From JACNJF01 sp050288105 (GTDB taxonomy: Bacteria; Pseudomonadota; Gammaproteobacteria; GCA-001735895): 64,000 nt of DNA. Location of the stretch: assembly GCA_050288105.1 (NCBI GenBank), contig JBNKDE010000015.1, positions 1 through 64,000 on the forward strand, given 5' to 3'. A program made the position numbers and the translations under genes. The notes beneath the pieces are model-generated. The model was not told the DNA's origin. It saw only the letters and a program-made list of their open reading frames with translations, and did no database searches. Shown here one piece after another: positions 33,174 to 42,044 of the stretch. Within the stretch, counting starts at the first letter, position 1. The number at the start of each line of letters is the position of its first letter.

Positions 33174-34037
33174 TTAATCCTCATTGCGCATCATCAGGGT
33201 GTAGAACACCCAGCTAACCAGCAACACGACAAAAAAGTAAATCAACGACATGGCGGCTGCTGGGCCGAGGTCGAACTGGCCGAGTGCTACCTTAACCAGG
33301 TCTATAGACAGAAAGGTGGTAGTGTTACCCGGTCCTCCGCCTGTGAGTACAAAAGGCTCGGTATAAATGTTAAAGCTGTCCATAAAGCGCAGCAGAATGG
33401 CGATCGTGAGTACCCGTTTCATCTTGGGTAACTGGATACGCCAGAACACTGCCCAGTGGCTGGCGCCATCGATTTTTGCCGCCTGGTAATAGGCGTCCGG
33501 TATAGAACACAGGCCAGCATAAGCCAGTAGTACCACCAGTGAGGTCCAGTGCCAGACGTCCATCATGATGGTCGTCATCCAGGCCGAGGCAGGTTGCTGG
33601 GTGTAGTCATAATCGATGCCCATGGCATTGATGCTGCGACCGAGTAAACCGATATCGGGCAGTGCATAGATGTTCCACATGGCACCCACAACATTCCAGG
33701 GAATAAGTAGCGGCAGGGCCATCAACACCAGGCATACCGATACCCAGGGCCCCTTGCGCGGCATGGCCAGAGCAACCGCGATACCCAGCGGAATCTCAAT
33801 GGCGAGTATGGTGCCGGTAAAAGCCAGCTGGCGCAGGAAGGATTCATGGAAGCGTTCAGAATGTAGCACCTGCTCGAACCATTTCACCCCTTCCCAGAAA
33901 AACAGGTTATCGCCAAAGGTTTCCTGTACCGAGTAATTCACCACCGTCATGAGTGGAATCAGTGCATTAAAAGCCACCAGTGCAACCACGGGGATGACGA
34001 AGTACCAGGCTTTTTGATTGACAGTTTTATTGATCAT
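33174..34037 (-). CDS. glpP: Glycerol ABC transporter permease
   Basis: 287 residues, MalF-like permease with six predicted helices and the EAA-type loop PDAYYQAAKIDGASHWAVFW. It forms the membrane domain with the glpQ product. The start follows the glpT stop by 12 bases. Its position in a glpV-R-S-T-P-Q-U-D-K operon supports glycerol as the substrate. Confidence 0.9.
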   Translation of the reverse strand: MINKTVNQKAWYFVIPVVALVAFNALIPLMTVVNYSVQETFGDNLFFWEGVKWFEQVLHSERFHESFLRQLAFTGTILAIEIPLGIAVALAMPRKGPWVSVCLVLMALPLLIPWNVVGAMWNIYALPDIGLLGRSINAMGIDYDYTQQPASAWMTTIMMDVWHWTSLVVLLAYAGLCSIPDAYYQAAKIDGASHWAVFWRIQLPKMKRVLTIAILLRFMDSFNIYTEPFVLTGGGPGNTTTFLSIDLVKVALGQFDLGPAAAMSLIYFFVVLLVSWVFYTLMMRNED

Positions 34038-34049
34038 TTCAGTACTTCC

Positions 34050-35138
34050 TCAATTGACTACCCAGCTGTCGGCATACAGACGTGTTTTATCTGGATCAAA
34101 GATGATACGGGGGCTTTCTGAAGGTATGACTTTATCCTCTGGAGACACGACTCGAATCACATGCTCATTATGGCGAGTTTCAACGATACGGAATCTTCCA
34201 AGATCATTGACACGAGTGATTTCTACCGGGATTGAGGGTGTTGAACTGGATTCACCCGGCTGTTCGAACTGGATGAATTCCGGTCTGACCCCTATTTCAA
34301 GTTTGCCATCGATTTTTGCCGGGTCAGTCTGTGAAGCTGTTTGCACCTTGATGCCTGCGAAACCGATACCACCATCGATATTTTCTGCAGGCAGAATATT
34401 CATGCCGGGAGAGCCGATAAAATGTCCGACAAAGGTATGTCTGGGATGTTCGAATAGTTCTTCCGGGGTGCCGATCTGGACCACCAGCCCATCGTGCATT
34501 ACCACAACATGATCGGCAAAGGTCAGTGCTTCGGTCTGGTCGTGGGTGACATAAATCATGGTAATACCCAGACGTTGGTGCAGTTCCTTCAGCTTCGAAC
34601 GCAGCTTCCATTTCAGATGTGGATCTATAACAGTCAGGGGCTCGTCAAACATGATGGCGCTGACATCATTACGCACCAGGCCGCGTCCCAGGGATATCTT
34701 TTGTTTGCCATCGGCAGTCAAGCGTGAGGCGCGCTTTGATAGCGAGTCTTCCAGCTCCAGCATGGCAGCAATTTCGTGCACGCGCTTCTCGATATCCGAT
34801 TCGGCAAACTTTCGATTACGCAGTGGAAAAGCGAGGTTATCGTATACTGACATGGTGTCGTAAACCACAGGAAACTGGAAAACCTGGGCGATATTACGAT
34901 CGCTGGTGGATACATGGGTAACATCTCGATCATCGAACAGGATCTTGCCTTCTGACGGGCTAAGCAGACCAGAGATGATATTGAGTAAGGTGGTTTTACC
35001 GCAGCCTGAAGGGCCGAGCAGGGCATAGGATCCACCATCCTCCCATACGGTATCGATCTCTTTCAGGGCGTAGTCCTGCTTACCGTCTGGATCAGGTCTA
35101 TAACTATGTCTTAAGTTTTGCAGTTTAATCTGAGCCAT
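34050..35138 (-). CDS. glpT: Glycerol ABC transporter ATPase with degenerate signature
   Basis: 362 residues from the ATG at 35138 (MAQIKLQNLRHSY); the open frame goes on to 35210 without support. Walker A LLGPSGCGKTTLL, Q-loop VFQFPVVYD, Walker B AIMFDEPLTVID and H-loop YVTHDQTEA are intact. The ABC signature, normally LSGGQ, reads LTADGKQKISLG. The C-terminal regulatory domain (about 245-360) is of the MalK/OB-fold type. It is predicted to form a heterodimer with glpS, whose signature is intact but whose H-loop is not. It is not the E. coli glycerol-3-phosphate antiporter that shares the symbol. Confidence 0.9.
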   Translation of the reverse strand: MAQIKLQNLRHSYRPDPDGKQDYALKEIDTVWEDGGSYALLGPSGCGKTTLLNIISGLLSPSEGKILFDDRDVTHVSTSDRNIAQVFQFPVVYDTMSVYDNLAFPLRNRKFAESDIEKRVHEIAAMLELEDSLSKRASRLTADGKQKISLGRGLVRNDVSAIMFDEPLTVIDPHLKWKLRSKLKELHQRLGITMIYVTHDQTEALTFADHVVVMHDGLVVQIGTPEELFEHPRHTFVGHFIGSPGMNILPAENIDGGIGFAGIKVQTASQTDPAKIDGKLEIGVRPEFIQFEQPGESSSTPSIPVEITRVNDLGRFRIVETRHNEHVIRVVSPEDKVIPSESPRIIFDPDKTRLYADSWVVN

Positions 35139-35178
35139 AGTGGTTAATCCCAGTTTTGAGCAGTAAAGCGTTGAGTAT

Positions 35179-36246
35179 TCATAATGGAATAAGGTCTCCC
35201 TTGTCATCAAACAGCAGGCATTGATTCAGGTTGAGATATAGCTCTATGGATTCGCCCATTTTATGCGGGTGTACACCATGCGATTCCGATACCCAGCTGC
35301 CATCGCCAAACTGGATATGAATCACAGAGTCAGAACCGCTTATTTCTGTGACCTTAACAATGCCTTTGACGGCTATCGAATCAGCCTGTGTTTTGTAGGG
35401 TGTCAGATGATGCGGGCGCACACCGAGAATGTAATTCCCGTCCGACAGGTGGCTAAATCGGTCGCCAGTTTCACAACAGGTCACGCCATCGATATCAAAC
35501 TCTGACCCTTTTTTAACAATCCTGGTTGTATTAATCGGTGGGTGTGAAAATACACTGGCACTGGTGAGATTATTGGGATGGTGGTAAATCTCTGCGGTTT
35601 CGCCATATTGAATGACACGGCCTTCGTGCAAGGTGGCTGTATGGCCTCCCAGTAACAGGGCTTCCATCGGTTCACTGGTGGCATACACCACCGTGGCGCC
35701 TGAGCCTTCAAACAGTTTGGGTAATTCATCGCGTAGTTCTTCGCGCAGCTTGTAATCCAGGTTGGCCAGAGGCTCATCCAGTAATACCAGTTCGGCATTT
35801 TTTACCAAAGCGCGTGCTAATGCGGTTCGCTGCTGCTGTCCACCCGAAATCTCTGAGGGCATGCGGTTCAGCATGGGGGTCAGTTTTAGCAGATCGGCTA
35901 TGGATTCCACGCGCTGGCGAATTTCATCCTGCGGCACTTTGGCAACTTTAAGTGGTGAAGCGATATTTTCAAATACGGTGTAGCTGGGATAATTGACAAA
36001 TGCCTGGTACACCATGGCTACGCTACGTTTTTGTACTGGCACCCCGGTTACGTTTTTATTGTTAAACCAGATTTCACCCCGAGTGGGTTTTTCCAGCCCG
36101 GCCATCAGGCGCATGAGTGTGGTTTTACCGGATAAGGTGGTGCCCAGTAAAACATTGAATCCACCTTTGGATAGTTTTAAATCGGTCGTATAGATATGCG
36201 TGTCAGCATCAACTCTTTTAACCACACCTTTTAATTCAATTGCCAT
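35179..36246 (-). CDS. glpS: Glycerol ABC transporter ATPase with degenerate H-loop
   Basis: 355 residues. Signature SEISGGQQQRTALARAL and Walker B ELVLLDEPLANLD are canonical. Walker A is unusual (LLGTTLSGKTTLM) and the H-loop reads YATSEPMEA, lacking the switch His. It has a C-terminal OB-type domain. With glpT it should make one normal and one degenerate ATP site. The ATG at 36246 is 10 bases downstream of glpR; the glpT start follows 40 bases after its stop. Confidence 0.9.
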   Translation of the reverse strand: MAIELKGVVKRVDADTHIYTTDLKLSKGGFNVLLGTTLSGKTTLMRLMAGLEKPTRGEIWFNNKNVTGVPVQKRSVAMVYQAFVNYPSYTVFENIASPLKVAKVPQDEIRQRVESIADLLKLTPMLNRMPSEISGGQQQRTALARALVKNAELVLLDEPLANLDYKLREELRDELPKLFEGSGATVVYATSEPMEALLLGGHTATLHEGRVIQYGETAEIYHHPNNLTSASVFSHPPINTTRIVKKGSEFDIDGVTCCETGDRFSHLSDGNYILGVRPHHLTPYKTQADSIAVKGIVKVTEISGSDSVIHIQFGDGSWVSESHGVHPHKMGESIELYLNLNQCLLFDDKGDLIPL

Positions 36247-36255
36247 ACTTTTATC

Positions 36256-37044
36256 TCATAAAGGTGTCGCGATTTTCACCGTGACATCATGGGCCTTGCA
36301 GACGTTTAAAAATTTTGCCGGTGGGTCCTGATCGGTGACGAAATAATCAATGTCAGCAATGTTGCATACTCTTACGGGCGCCTTACGACTAAATTTGAGT
36401 TCGTCGGCCACCAGAATGACGGAACGTGCATTTCGAATAATGGCCTGGGTTACGCAGACCTCTCGCATGTCGAAATCAAGAATCGCACCATCTTCTTCAA
36501 TTGCGGAAACACCTATCACGGCGTAGTCGAGCTTGAACTGGTCGATAAATCGAGTGGCTGATTCGCCCACGATGCCGCCATCCTCGCGTCGTACAATACC
36601 ACCCGCAGTCATCACCTCGATGGTTTCGCTACTGCGCATCATGTTGACTACATTCATATTGTTGGTAATCACGAGTAGTCCAAGGTGGCTCAGTAACTGT
36701 TCTGCGACCTGCTCGGTGGTGGTGCCAATATTGATAAACAGTGAAGAATCATTCGGGATCAATTCGGCTGCCATCTGTCCAATTGCGCGTTTGCTTTCTG
36801 TAGCCATTTGTCTGCGCGCTTCGTATCCCAGGTTCTCAATACCATCGCTGGCTATTGCGCCGCCATGCACACGATGCAAAAGTCGTAGACGGCATAGCTC
36901 ACTCAGATCACGGCGAATGGTCTGGGGTGTAACATTCAGTGTTTCGGCAAGGGATTCAACCAGAACCCGTCCCTGTAGTCGGGCGAATTCCATAATCTCC
37001 TGCTGTCGTTCACTTAAATTAGAAGTTCTGGAAATTTCCTGCAT
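36256..37044 (-). CDS. glpR: DeoR-family repressor of glycerol genes
   Basis: 262 residues from the ATG at 37044 (MQEISRTSNLSERQQEI); the frame continues 25 codons upstream without homology-like sequence. The N-terminal helix-turn-helix (about 12-65) shows ILxxxRxxGRVLVESLAETLNVTPQTIRRDL-type sequence, with the DeoR signature ending HRVHGGAIA. The C-terminal sugar-phosphate-binding domain (about 85-250) includes INIGTTTEQVAEQL and GGIVRREDGG. Glycerol 3-phosphate is the expected inducer. It sits second in the operon, so it regulates its own synthesis; likely sites are in the glpV-glpC intergenic region. Confidence 0.92.
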   Translation of the reverse strand: MQEISRTSNLSERQQEIMEFARLQGRVLVESLAETLNVTPQTIRRDLSELCRLRLLHRVHGGAIASDGIENLGYEARRQMATESKRAIGQMAAELIPNDSSLFINIGTTTEQVAEQLLSHLGLLVITNNMNVVNMMRSSETIEVMTAGGIVRREDGGIVGESATRFIDQFKLDYAVIGVSAIEEDGAILDFDMREVCVTQAIIRNARSVILVADELKFSRKAPVRVCNIADIDYFVTDQDPPAKFLNVCKAHDVTVKIATPL

Positions 37045-37140
37045 TATTATCGTTAGGTTAGTCAGTATTAATGGAACAGGGTTGTTGCAGATTGTGGAGG
37101 CACCAGGCGGTGCCTCCACAGGATTTACGAAAAAACCGGG

Positions 37141-38877
37141 TTAGCCTTTGTTCCAGCGTTTAACCAGTTCGTCGTAGTCGATAGTCTCGCCTTTGGGTTT
37201 TTCATTGGCGAGTTTAGCCTTGGGCGACCCCGGCTTATTGAGCCAGTATGAAGGATCTTTAGGCTCATTCAGGCGAGGACCACAACCACCGTACACGTTG
37301 GCTTTTTCATCAGCAGCCTGCATACGCGACATAACGGTATCCATTTCTCCGGCCAGACGATCCATAGCCTGTTGTGGGGTGAATACACCGGAGTTAACGT
37401 CACCAATTTGCTGCCACCAGATCTGTGCCAGTTTTGGATAGTCGGGCACGTTGATGCCAGTGGGAGACCATAATACGCGGTCAGGAGAGCGGTAGAATTC
37501 AACCAGACCACCCAGCTTGGGCGCACGTTCGGTGAATGATTTATCGTTAACCGTTGAGTTACGAATAAAGGTCAGGCCAACATGGCTTTTCTTTACGTCA
37601 AGGGTTTTAGAAACCACGAACTGTGCGTATAACCAGGCTGCTTTACGGCGATCAACCGGTGTGGACTTGAACAGTGTCCAGGATCCAGCATCCTGATAAC
37701 CCAGTTTCTGGCCTTCTTCCCAGTAAGGTCCGTGTGGAGATGGGGCCATACGCCACAGTGGTTTACCCGCATCATCAACGGTATTGTTACCTTCAGACTT
37801 GGGTGCAACCATGGATGCGGTAAATGCGGTATACCAGAAGATCTGCTGTGCAACATTACCCTGAGACAATGCAGGCAGTGACTGGTAGAAGTCATAGCTG
37901 GCGGCACCTGGAGGTGCGTACTTGCGTAACCATTGATCCCATTTATCGATTGCATAAACTGCTGCAGGGCCGTTTGCTGCACCACCGCGGGATACGGATG
38001 CACCTACCGGATTACAGCTGCCTGCTTCCATACGAATGCCCCATTCATCGACTGGGATACCGTTAGGTAGGCCCTTGGAGCCTGCACCCGCCATAGATAA
38101 CCAGGCATCGGTCATACGCCAGCCCAGGTCGGGGGCGCGCTTACCGTAGTCCATATGGCCATACACGCGAGTACCGTCGATTTCCTTCACATCGTTGGTG
38201 AAAAATTCAGCGATATCCTCGTAGGCAGACCAGTTCACTGGAACGCCCAGATCATAACCATATTTGGCCTTGAATTTTTTCTTCAGGTCGGGGCGGTCGA
38301 ACCAGTCCTTACGGAACCAGTACAGGTTAGCGAATTGCTGGTCGGGTAGCTGGTACAGCTTGCCATCGGGGCCAGTGGTGAAAGACTTGCCGATGAAGTC
38401 ATCAATATCCAGATTGGGGTTGGTGACATCCTTACCTTCGCCAGCCATCCAGTCGCTCAGGTTGACTGCCAGTTGCAGGCGCGAATGGGTACCAATCAAA
38501 TCAGAGTCATTGATATAGGCATCGTACAGATTACGTTTGGTTTGCATCTGGGTTTGTACGGCCTGCACCACTTCACCTTCACCGAGTAACTGGTGGTTGA
38601 CCTTGATGCCGGTAATTTCTTCGAAGGCCCTGGTGAGTGTTTTAGATTCGTACTCATGGGTGGGTATGGTTTCGGACAGCACATTGATTTCCATACCTTT
38701 GAAAGGTTTGGCGGCGTTGATAAACCACTCCATCTCTTTCATTTGCTCTGCTTTGGACAAAGAAGACGGTTGAAACTCGGAATCAATCCACTGTTTTGCT
38801 TTAGCCATATCGGCAGAAACAGCCGATTGAAAAGCCAGTAATGCGATGCCCACTGTAATGGGTAATCGTTGCATCAT
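37141..38877 (-). CDS. glpV: Glycerol ABC transporter substrate-binding protein
   Basis: About 578 residues, periplasmic. The signal peptide is MMQRLPITVGIALLAFQSAVSADM. The body is a large cluster-type solute-binding fold with Trp/Tyr-rich segments (YQLPDQQFANLYWFRKDWFD, GYQDAGSWTLFK). It is first in the operon and most strongly placed for expression. AGGAGG lies 8 bases before the ATG at 38877; a GTG at 38880 and an ATG at 38874 are next to it. The C-terminal stretch has a proline/lysine-rich tail after NVYGGCGPRLNEPKDPSYW. It is assigned to glycerol by its operon. Confidence 0.92.
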   Translation of the reverse strand: MMQRLPITVGIALLAFQSAVSADMAKAKQWIDSEFQPSSLSKAEQMKEMEWFINAAKPFKGMEINVLSETIPTHEYESKTLTRAFEEITGIKVNHQLLGEGEVVQAVQTQMQTKRNLYDAYINDSDLIGTHSRLQLAVNLSDWMAGEGKDVTNPNLDIDDFIGKSFTTGPDGKLYQLPDQQFANLYWFRKDWFDRPDLKKKFKAKYGYDLGVPVNWSAYEDIAEFFTNDVKEIDGTRVYGHMDYGKRAPDLGWRMTDAWLSMAGAGSKGLPNGIPVDEWGIRMEAGSCNPVGASVSRGGAANGPAAVYAIDKWDQWLRKYAPPGAASYDFYQSLPALSQGNVAQQIFWYTAFTASMVAPKSEGNNTVDDAGKPLWRMAPSPHGPYWEEGQKLGYQDAGSWTLFKSTPVDRRKAAWLYAQFVVSKTLDVKKSHVGLTFIRNSTVNDKSFTERAPKLGGLVEFYRSPDRVLWSPTGINVPDYPKLAQIWWQQIGDVNSGVFTPQQAMDRLAGEMDTVMSRMQAADEKANVYGGCGPRLNEPKDPSYWLNKPGSPKAKLANEKPKGETIDYDELVKRWNKG

Positions 38878-38934
38878 CACGTTATTCCTCCTACGTTTAA
38901 TATTGTTTTGGTGGGAGTCAGATATTACTCAATA

Positions 38935-39090
38935 TTTGTTCGTTAGCAAGAAAATAATTATTCAAACGAAAATGAAAACTGGAAATAAAGAAAATTAATA
39001 GCAAATAACGGGTGTAAAATACAGGAAATAGCGTAATATTTTAGAGTATATGTTCGTTTTCCTTTCTATTGGTTGGGTTTTATGTTCGTT
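38935..39090. promoter_or_regulatory. GlpR-like half-sites between glpV and glpC
   Basis: Four copies resemble the E. coli GlpR half-site (recalled as WATKYTCGWW): TTTGTTCGTT 38935-38944, its inverted partner AACGAAAATG 38965-38974, TATGTTCGTT 39049-39058 and TATGTTCGTT 39081-39090. The last two are exact matches, 32 bases (about three helical turns) apart and in the same direction. The region is the only long gap between the two divergent glycerol operons. The motif is absent from other long gaps I checked. Confidence 0.7.
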
Positions 39091-39136
39091 TCGCAGGGTT
39101 TATTCTCAGCTTTTACTGGATGTGAGGTTGTCAGCT

Positions 39137-39163
39137 ATGGCTGAGTCAGGAAAAATCAAATGA
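39137..39163 (+). CDS. Possible 8-codon leader peptide before glpC
   Basis: ATG GCT GAG TCA GGA AAA ATC AAA TGA, preceded by GTGAGG 9 bases upstream. Its TGA overlaps the glpC start as ATGA. Ribosomes ending here could reinitiate on glpC. It may also be chance. Confidence 0.3.
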   Translation: MAESGKIK

Positions 39164-40443
39164 TTGATTTCAAAACCAGAGCCAGGGAGTTACTACCCAA
39201 AGGGGCAAATTATGACGCCTGCCTGGCCTGTGGTCTGTGCTCGTCAGGCTGCCCGGCTTCGGGTTTTGACGGTATGGATCCACGCCGCTTTATCCGTATG
39301 GCGATGCTGGATATGAATGAAGAACTCGCAAGCACGCCGTGGGTGTGGACCTGTACCCAGTGCCAGCGCTGTGCTCATGTGTGTCCGATGAATATCGATG
39401 TTTCGGTACTGGTGGGACTGGCGCGCTCAGCCTGGCCGGATGATAAAAAACCCAAGGGGATTATGCGTTCCTGCGAAGCACAGATGCGCTTTGAGGGTAC
39501 CAGTGCAATGGGGCTGCAAACCGAGGATTTCATCGAGATCGTTGAAGAAACCGTCGAAGAGATACAGCAGCAGTCGCCGAGATTTAAGCAGCTAAAAGCA
39601 CCCATCGACAAAAAAGGTGCCTACTTCTTCGTTAACCAGAACTCACGCGAGCCCGCCGCTGAACCGGAAGAGCTGGGGCCATTGTGGAAGATCTTTGATT
39701 ATGTCGGCGCCGACTGGACCTATGCTTCAAAGGGTTGGGCGGCGGAAAACTTCTGCATGTTTACCGGCGATGATGAAAAGTGGAAATCTATGGTCAAGCA
39801 ACGTGTGGATGCGATCAATGAACTGGGCTGCAAGGTATGGATCAATACCGAGTGCGGGCATTCTTTCTATACCTTGTGGAAAGGAGTGGAGCGCTTCCAT
39901 TTAGAGGCTGATTTTGAACCGGAAAGCCTGGTCACGTTTTATGCGCAGTGGATACGCGAGGGTAAATTGCCGGTCAATTCGGACTGGAATACCAAAGGTA
40001 TCAAGTTCACTCTGCAGGACCCCTGTCAGCTGATTCGCAAATCGATAGGTGACCCTGCTGCGGATGACCTGCGTTATGTGGCCAAAAAACTGGTGGGGGA
40101 AGAAAACTTTATCGACATGCAGCCCTGCCGCAGTGCGAATTACTGTTGTGGCGGCGGCGGTGGTTTTCTTCAGGCAGGCATGAATGAGCAGCGTCGCGCC
40201 TATGGCAAGCGAAAATTCGATCAGATTAAAACCACTGCGGCACAGTATGTATTGACCCCTTGCCACAACTGTCATTCACAGATTGAAGATCTGGGGCAGC
40301 ACTATGGTGGCGCGTATCATGTGATTCACCTATGGACACTGATCTGCCTGTCGCTGGGTATACTCGGGGAGAATGAACGCAAATACCTGGGGCCTGAACT
40401 GGCGGATATCAATTTGCCCGAAAAAACAACGGAGCTGGATTAA
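39160..40443 (+). CDS. glpC: Glycerol-3-phosphate dehydrogenase iron-sulfur subunit
   Basis: 427 residues. Two 4Fe-4S motifs are at the N-terminus (Cys21, 24, 27, 31 and Cys65, 68, 71, 75), then a heterodisulfide-reductase-type region with one complete CCG domain (DPCQLIRK, SANYCCGGGGGF, TPCHNCH) and one weaker one around TECGHSFYT. It carries electrons from the flavin subunits to the quinone pool and may anchor them to the membrane. The chain is a little longer than E. coli GlpC and reads like HdrD/DsrK relatives. AGGA lies ahead of the ATG at 39160. It is the first gene of glpCAB. Confidence 0.87.
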   Translation: MIDFKTRARELLPKGANYDACLACGLCSSGCPASGFDGMDPRRFIRMAMLDMNEELASTPWVWTCTQCQRCAHVCPMNIDVSVLVGLARSAWPDDKKPKGIMRSCEAQMRFEGTSAMGLQTEDFIEIVEETVEEIQQQSPRFKQLKAPIDKKGAYFFVNQNSREPAAEPEELGPLWKIFDYVGADWTYASKGWAAENFCMFTGDDEKWKSMVKQRVDAINELGCKVWINTECGHSFYTLWKGVERFHLEADFEPESLVTFYAQWIREGKLPVNSDWNTKGIKFTLQDPCQLIRKSIGDPAADDLRYVAKKLVGEENFIDMQPCRSANYCCGGGGGFLQAGMNEQRRAYGKRKFDQIKTTAAQYVLTPCHNCHSQIEDLGQHYGGAYHVIHLWTLICLSLGILGENERKYLGPELADINLPEKTTELD

Positions 40444-40445
40444 TA

Positions 40446-42044
40446 ATGCGACAACTGCAAACCGAAGTACTGATTATCGGTGGGGGCGTGAGCGGTGCCG
40501 GGGTTATGCGTGATCTCGCTTTACGCGGGATCAGCTGTTTACTGATCGATCAAAAAGACCTGAATGCGGGTGCATCGGGAGGCAATCATGGCCTGTTGCA
40601 CAGTGGCGGACGCTATGCCTCCAGCGATACCGAAACCGCGGCGGAATGTCGTGTCGAGGGCGAGATACTGAAAAAAATCGCCGCCAGCGCGATTGATCCC
40701 TGTGGTGGGTTATTTGTCGCGGTGGAAGGTGATGATCCTGATTTTGCGCAGGCCTTTCCCGAGCACTGTGCCAAAGCTGGCATTGCATGCGAACAGATCA
40801 GTGCACAACAGGCAAAGCAGCTGGAGCCTGAGCTGTCCGATAAAATTATTGCTGCCTATCGGGTGCCTGATGCTAGCGTTGATCCCTTCAGGATTACACT
40901 GGCGAATGTACAGCACGCACGGCAGCTGGGTGATAATGATTTCCTGCCACATATGCAGTTAATTCGTTTTCAGAAACAGGCGGATCTGATCAGTGCCGCT
41001 ATCTGTAGGGATCAAAGAACAGGGGAAGAGGTTTGCATTAGTGCACAGCAATATATCAATGCCTGTGGCGCCTGGTCAAAAATGGTGGCAGAGCTGGCAG
41101 GTTGCCATGATGTCTCGCTGTTGTATTCGAAGGGTTCACTGATTATCAGTAATGTGCGCCTGAGTCATGGTGTAATCAATCACCTGAGGCCGCCGGCAGA
41201 TGGCGATATCCTGGTGCCGGGTGGTACGGTTTCGCTACTTGGCACCACATCGGTAAATCTACAATCCCTGGATGAGATCAGGCCTACGGTAGACGAGGTA
41301 GACCGCATCCTGCAACAGGGTATGACACTGGTGCCTGCGCTGGAACGGACTCGATTTATCCGTGCCTTTTCAGGCGTCAGGCCACTGATGATGTCTTCCC
41401 GTGCCGAGCAGGATGGACGCAAAGCCAGCCGCGGCTTTACTCTGTTTGATCATCAACAGCAAGGGGTATCCAACTTCGCCACAATTGCCGGTGGTAAGCT
41501 TACCACCTTCCGCCTGATGGCAGAAAAAACAGCGGATCTGGTTGCCAGCCGTCTGGGTAATACGGTTCCCTGTAGCACGGCGACCGAGGTGTTACCCGAG
41601 GATGAAAGAGTGCGCTGGACCGAGCCCGGTTATGCTGCTCGCCACTGGTACCAGCAGCATGATAATAGTGATTTAATCCTCTGTGAATGTGAAATGGTGT
41701 CAAAGTCAGTGGTTGATGATGTGATTGAGCAGTCGCCGGGCAGGGAGTCAGCGATGACGCTGAAGGCTATCGGTTTACGTAGCAGAATAGGTAAGGGGAC
41801 CTGTCAGGGTGCATTCTGCAGTATGCGGGTGAGCTCCTATCTGTACGACAGAGGCGTGTATCAGAACCAGGATGGTCTCAACTCGATGCGGGATTTCGTC
41901 AGTGAACGCTTCAAGGGCATACGGCCGGTGCTCTGGGGTGAGCAGATGCCGCAGATCGAGCTGGCTGAGACCATGCACTGTGGCCTGATGGGGCTGGATA
42001 TGCTGCCGGCCCCCGGCAAGGTAAACAGTATGGATGAGACATGA
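40446..42044 (+). CDS. glpA: Anaerobic glycerol-3-phosphate dehydrogenase subunit A
   Basis: 532 residues. It is the FAD-containing catalytic subunit that makes dihydroxyacetone phosphate. The Rossmann motif is LIIGGGVSGAGVMRDLALRG, then GNHGLLHSGGRYASSD and YINACGAWSKMVAELAG. The C-terminal BFD-like [2Fe-2S] domain has LCECEM and IGKGTCQGAFCSMR, giving the four cysteines. It starts 2 bases after glpC and overlaps glpB by 4 bases, so the subunits are translated together. Confidence 0.95.
   Translation: MRQLQTEVLIIGGGVSGAGVMRDLALRGISCLLIDQKDLNAGASGGNHGLLHSGGRYASSDTETAAECRVEGEILKKIAASAIDPCGGLFVAVEGDDPDFAQAFPEHCAKAGIACEQISAQQAKQLEPELSDKIIAAYRVPDASVDPFRITLANVQHARQLGDNDFLPHMQLIRFQKQADLISAAICRDQRTGEEVCISAQQYINACGAWSKMVAELAGCHDVSLLYSKGSLIISNVRLSHGVINHLRPPADGDILVPGGTVSLLGTTSVNLQSLDEIRPTVDEVDRILQQGMTLVPALERTRFIRAFSGVRPLMMSSRAEQDGRKASRGFTLFDHQQQGVSNFATIAGGKLTTFRLMAEKTADLVASRLGNTVPCSTATEVLPEDERVRWTEPGYAARHWYQQHDNSDLILCECEMVSKSVVDDVIEQSPGRESAMTLKAIGLRSRIGKGTCQGAFCSMRVSSYLYDRGVYQNQDGLNSMRDFVSERFKGIRPVLWGEQMPQIELAETMHCGLMGLDMLPAPGKVNSMDET

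Noticed and set aside
36256..37144. 203-codon plus-strand frame opposite glpR
   Set aside because: Antisense shadow of a clear DeoR-type repressor; no ribosome site.
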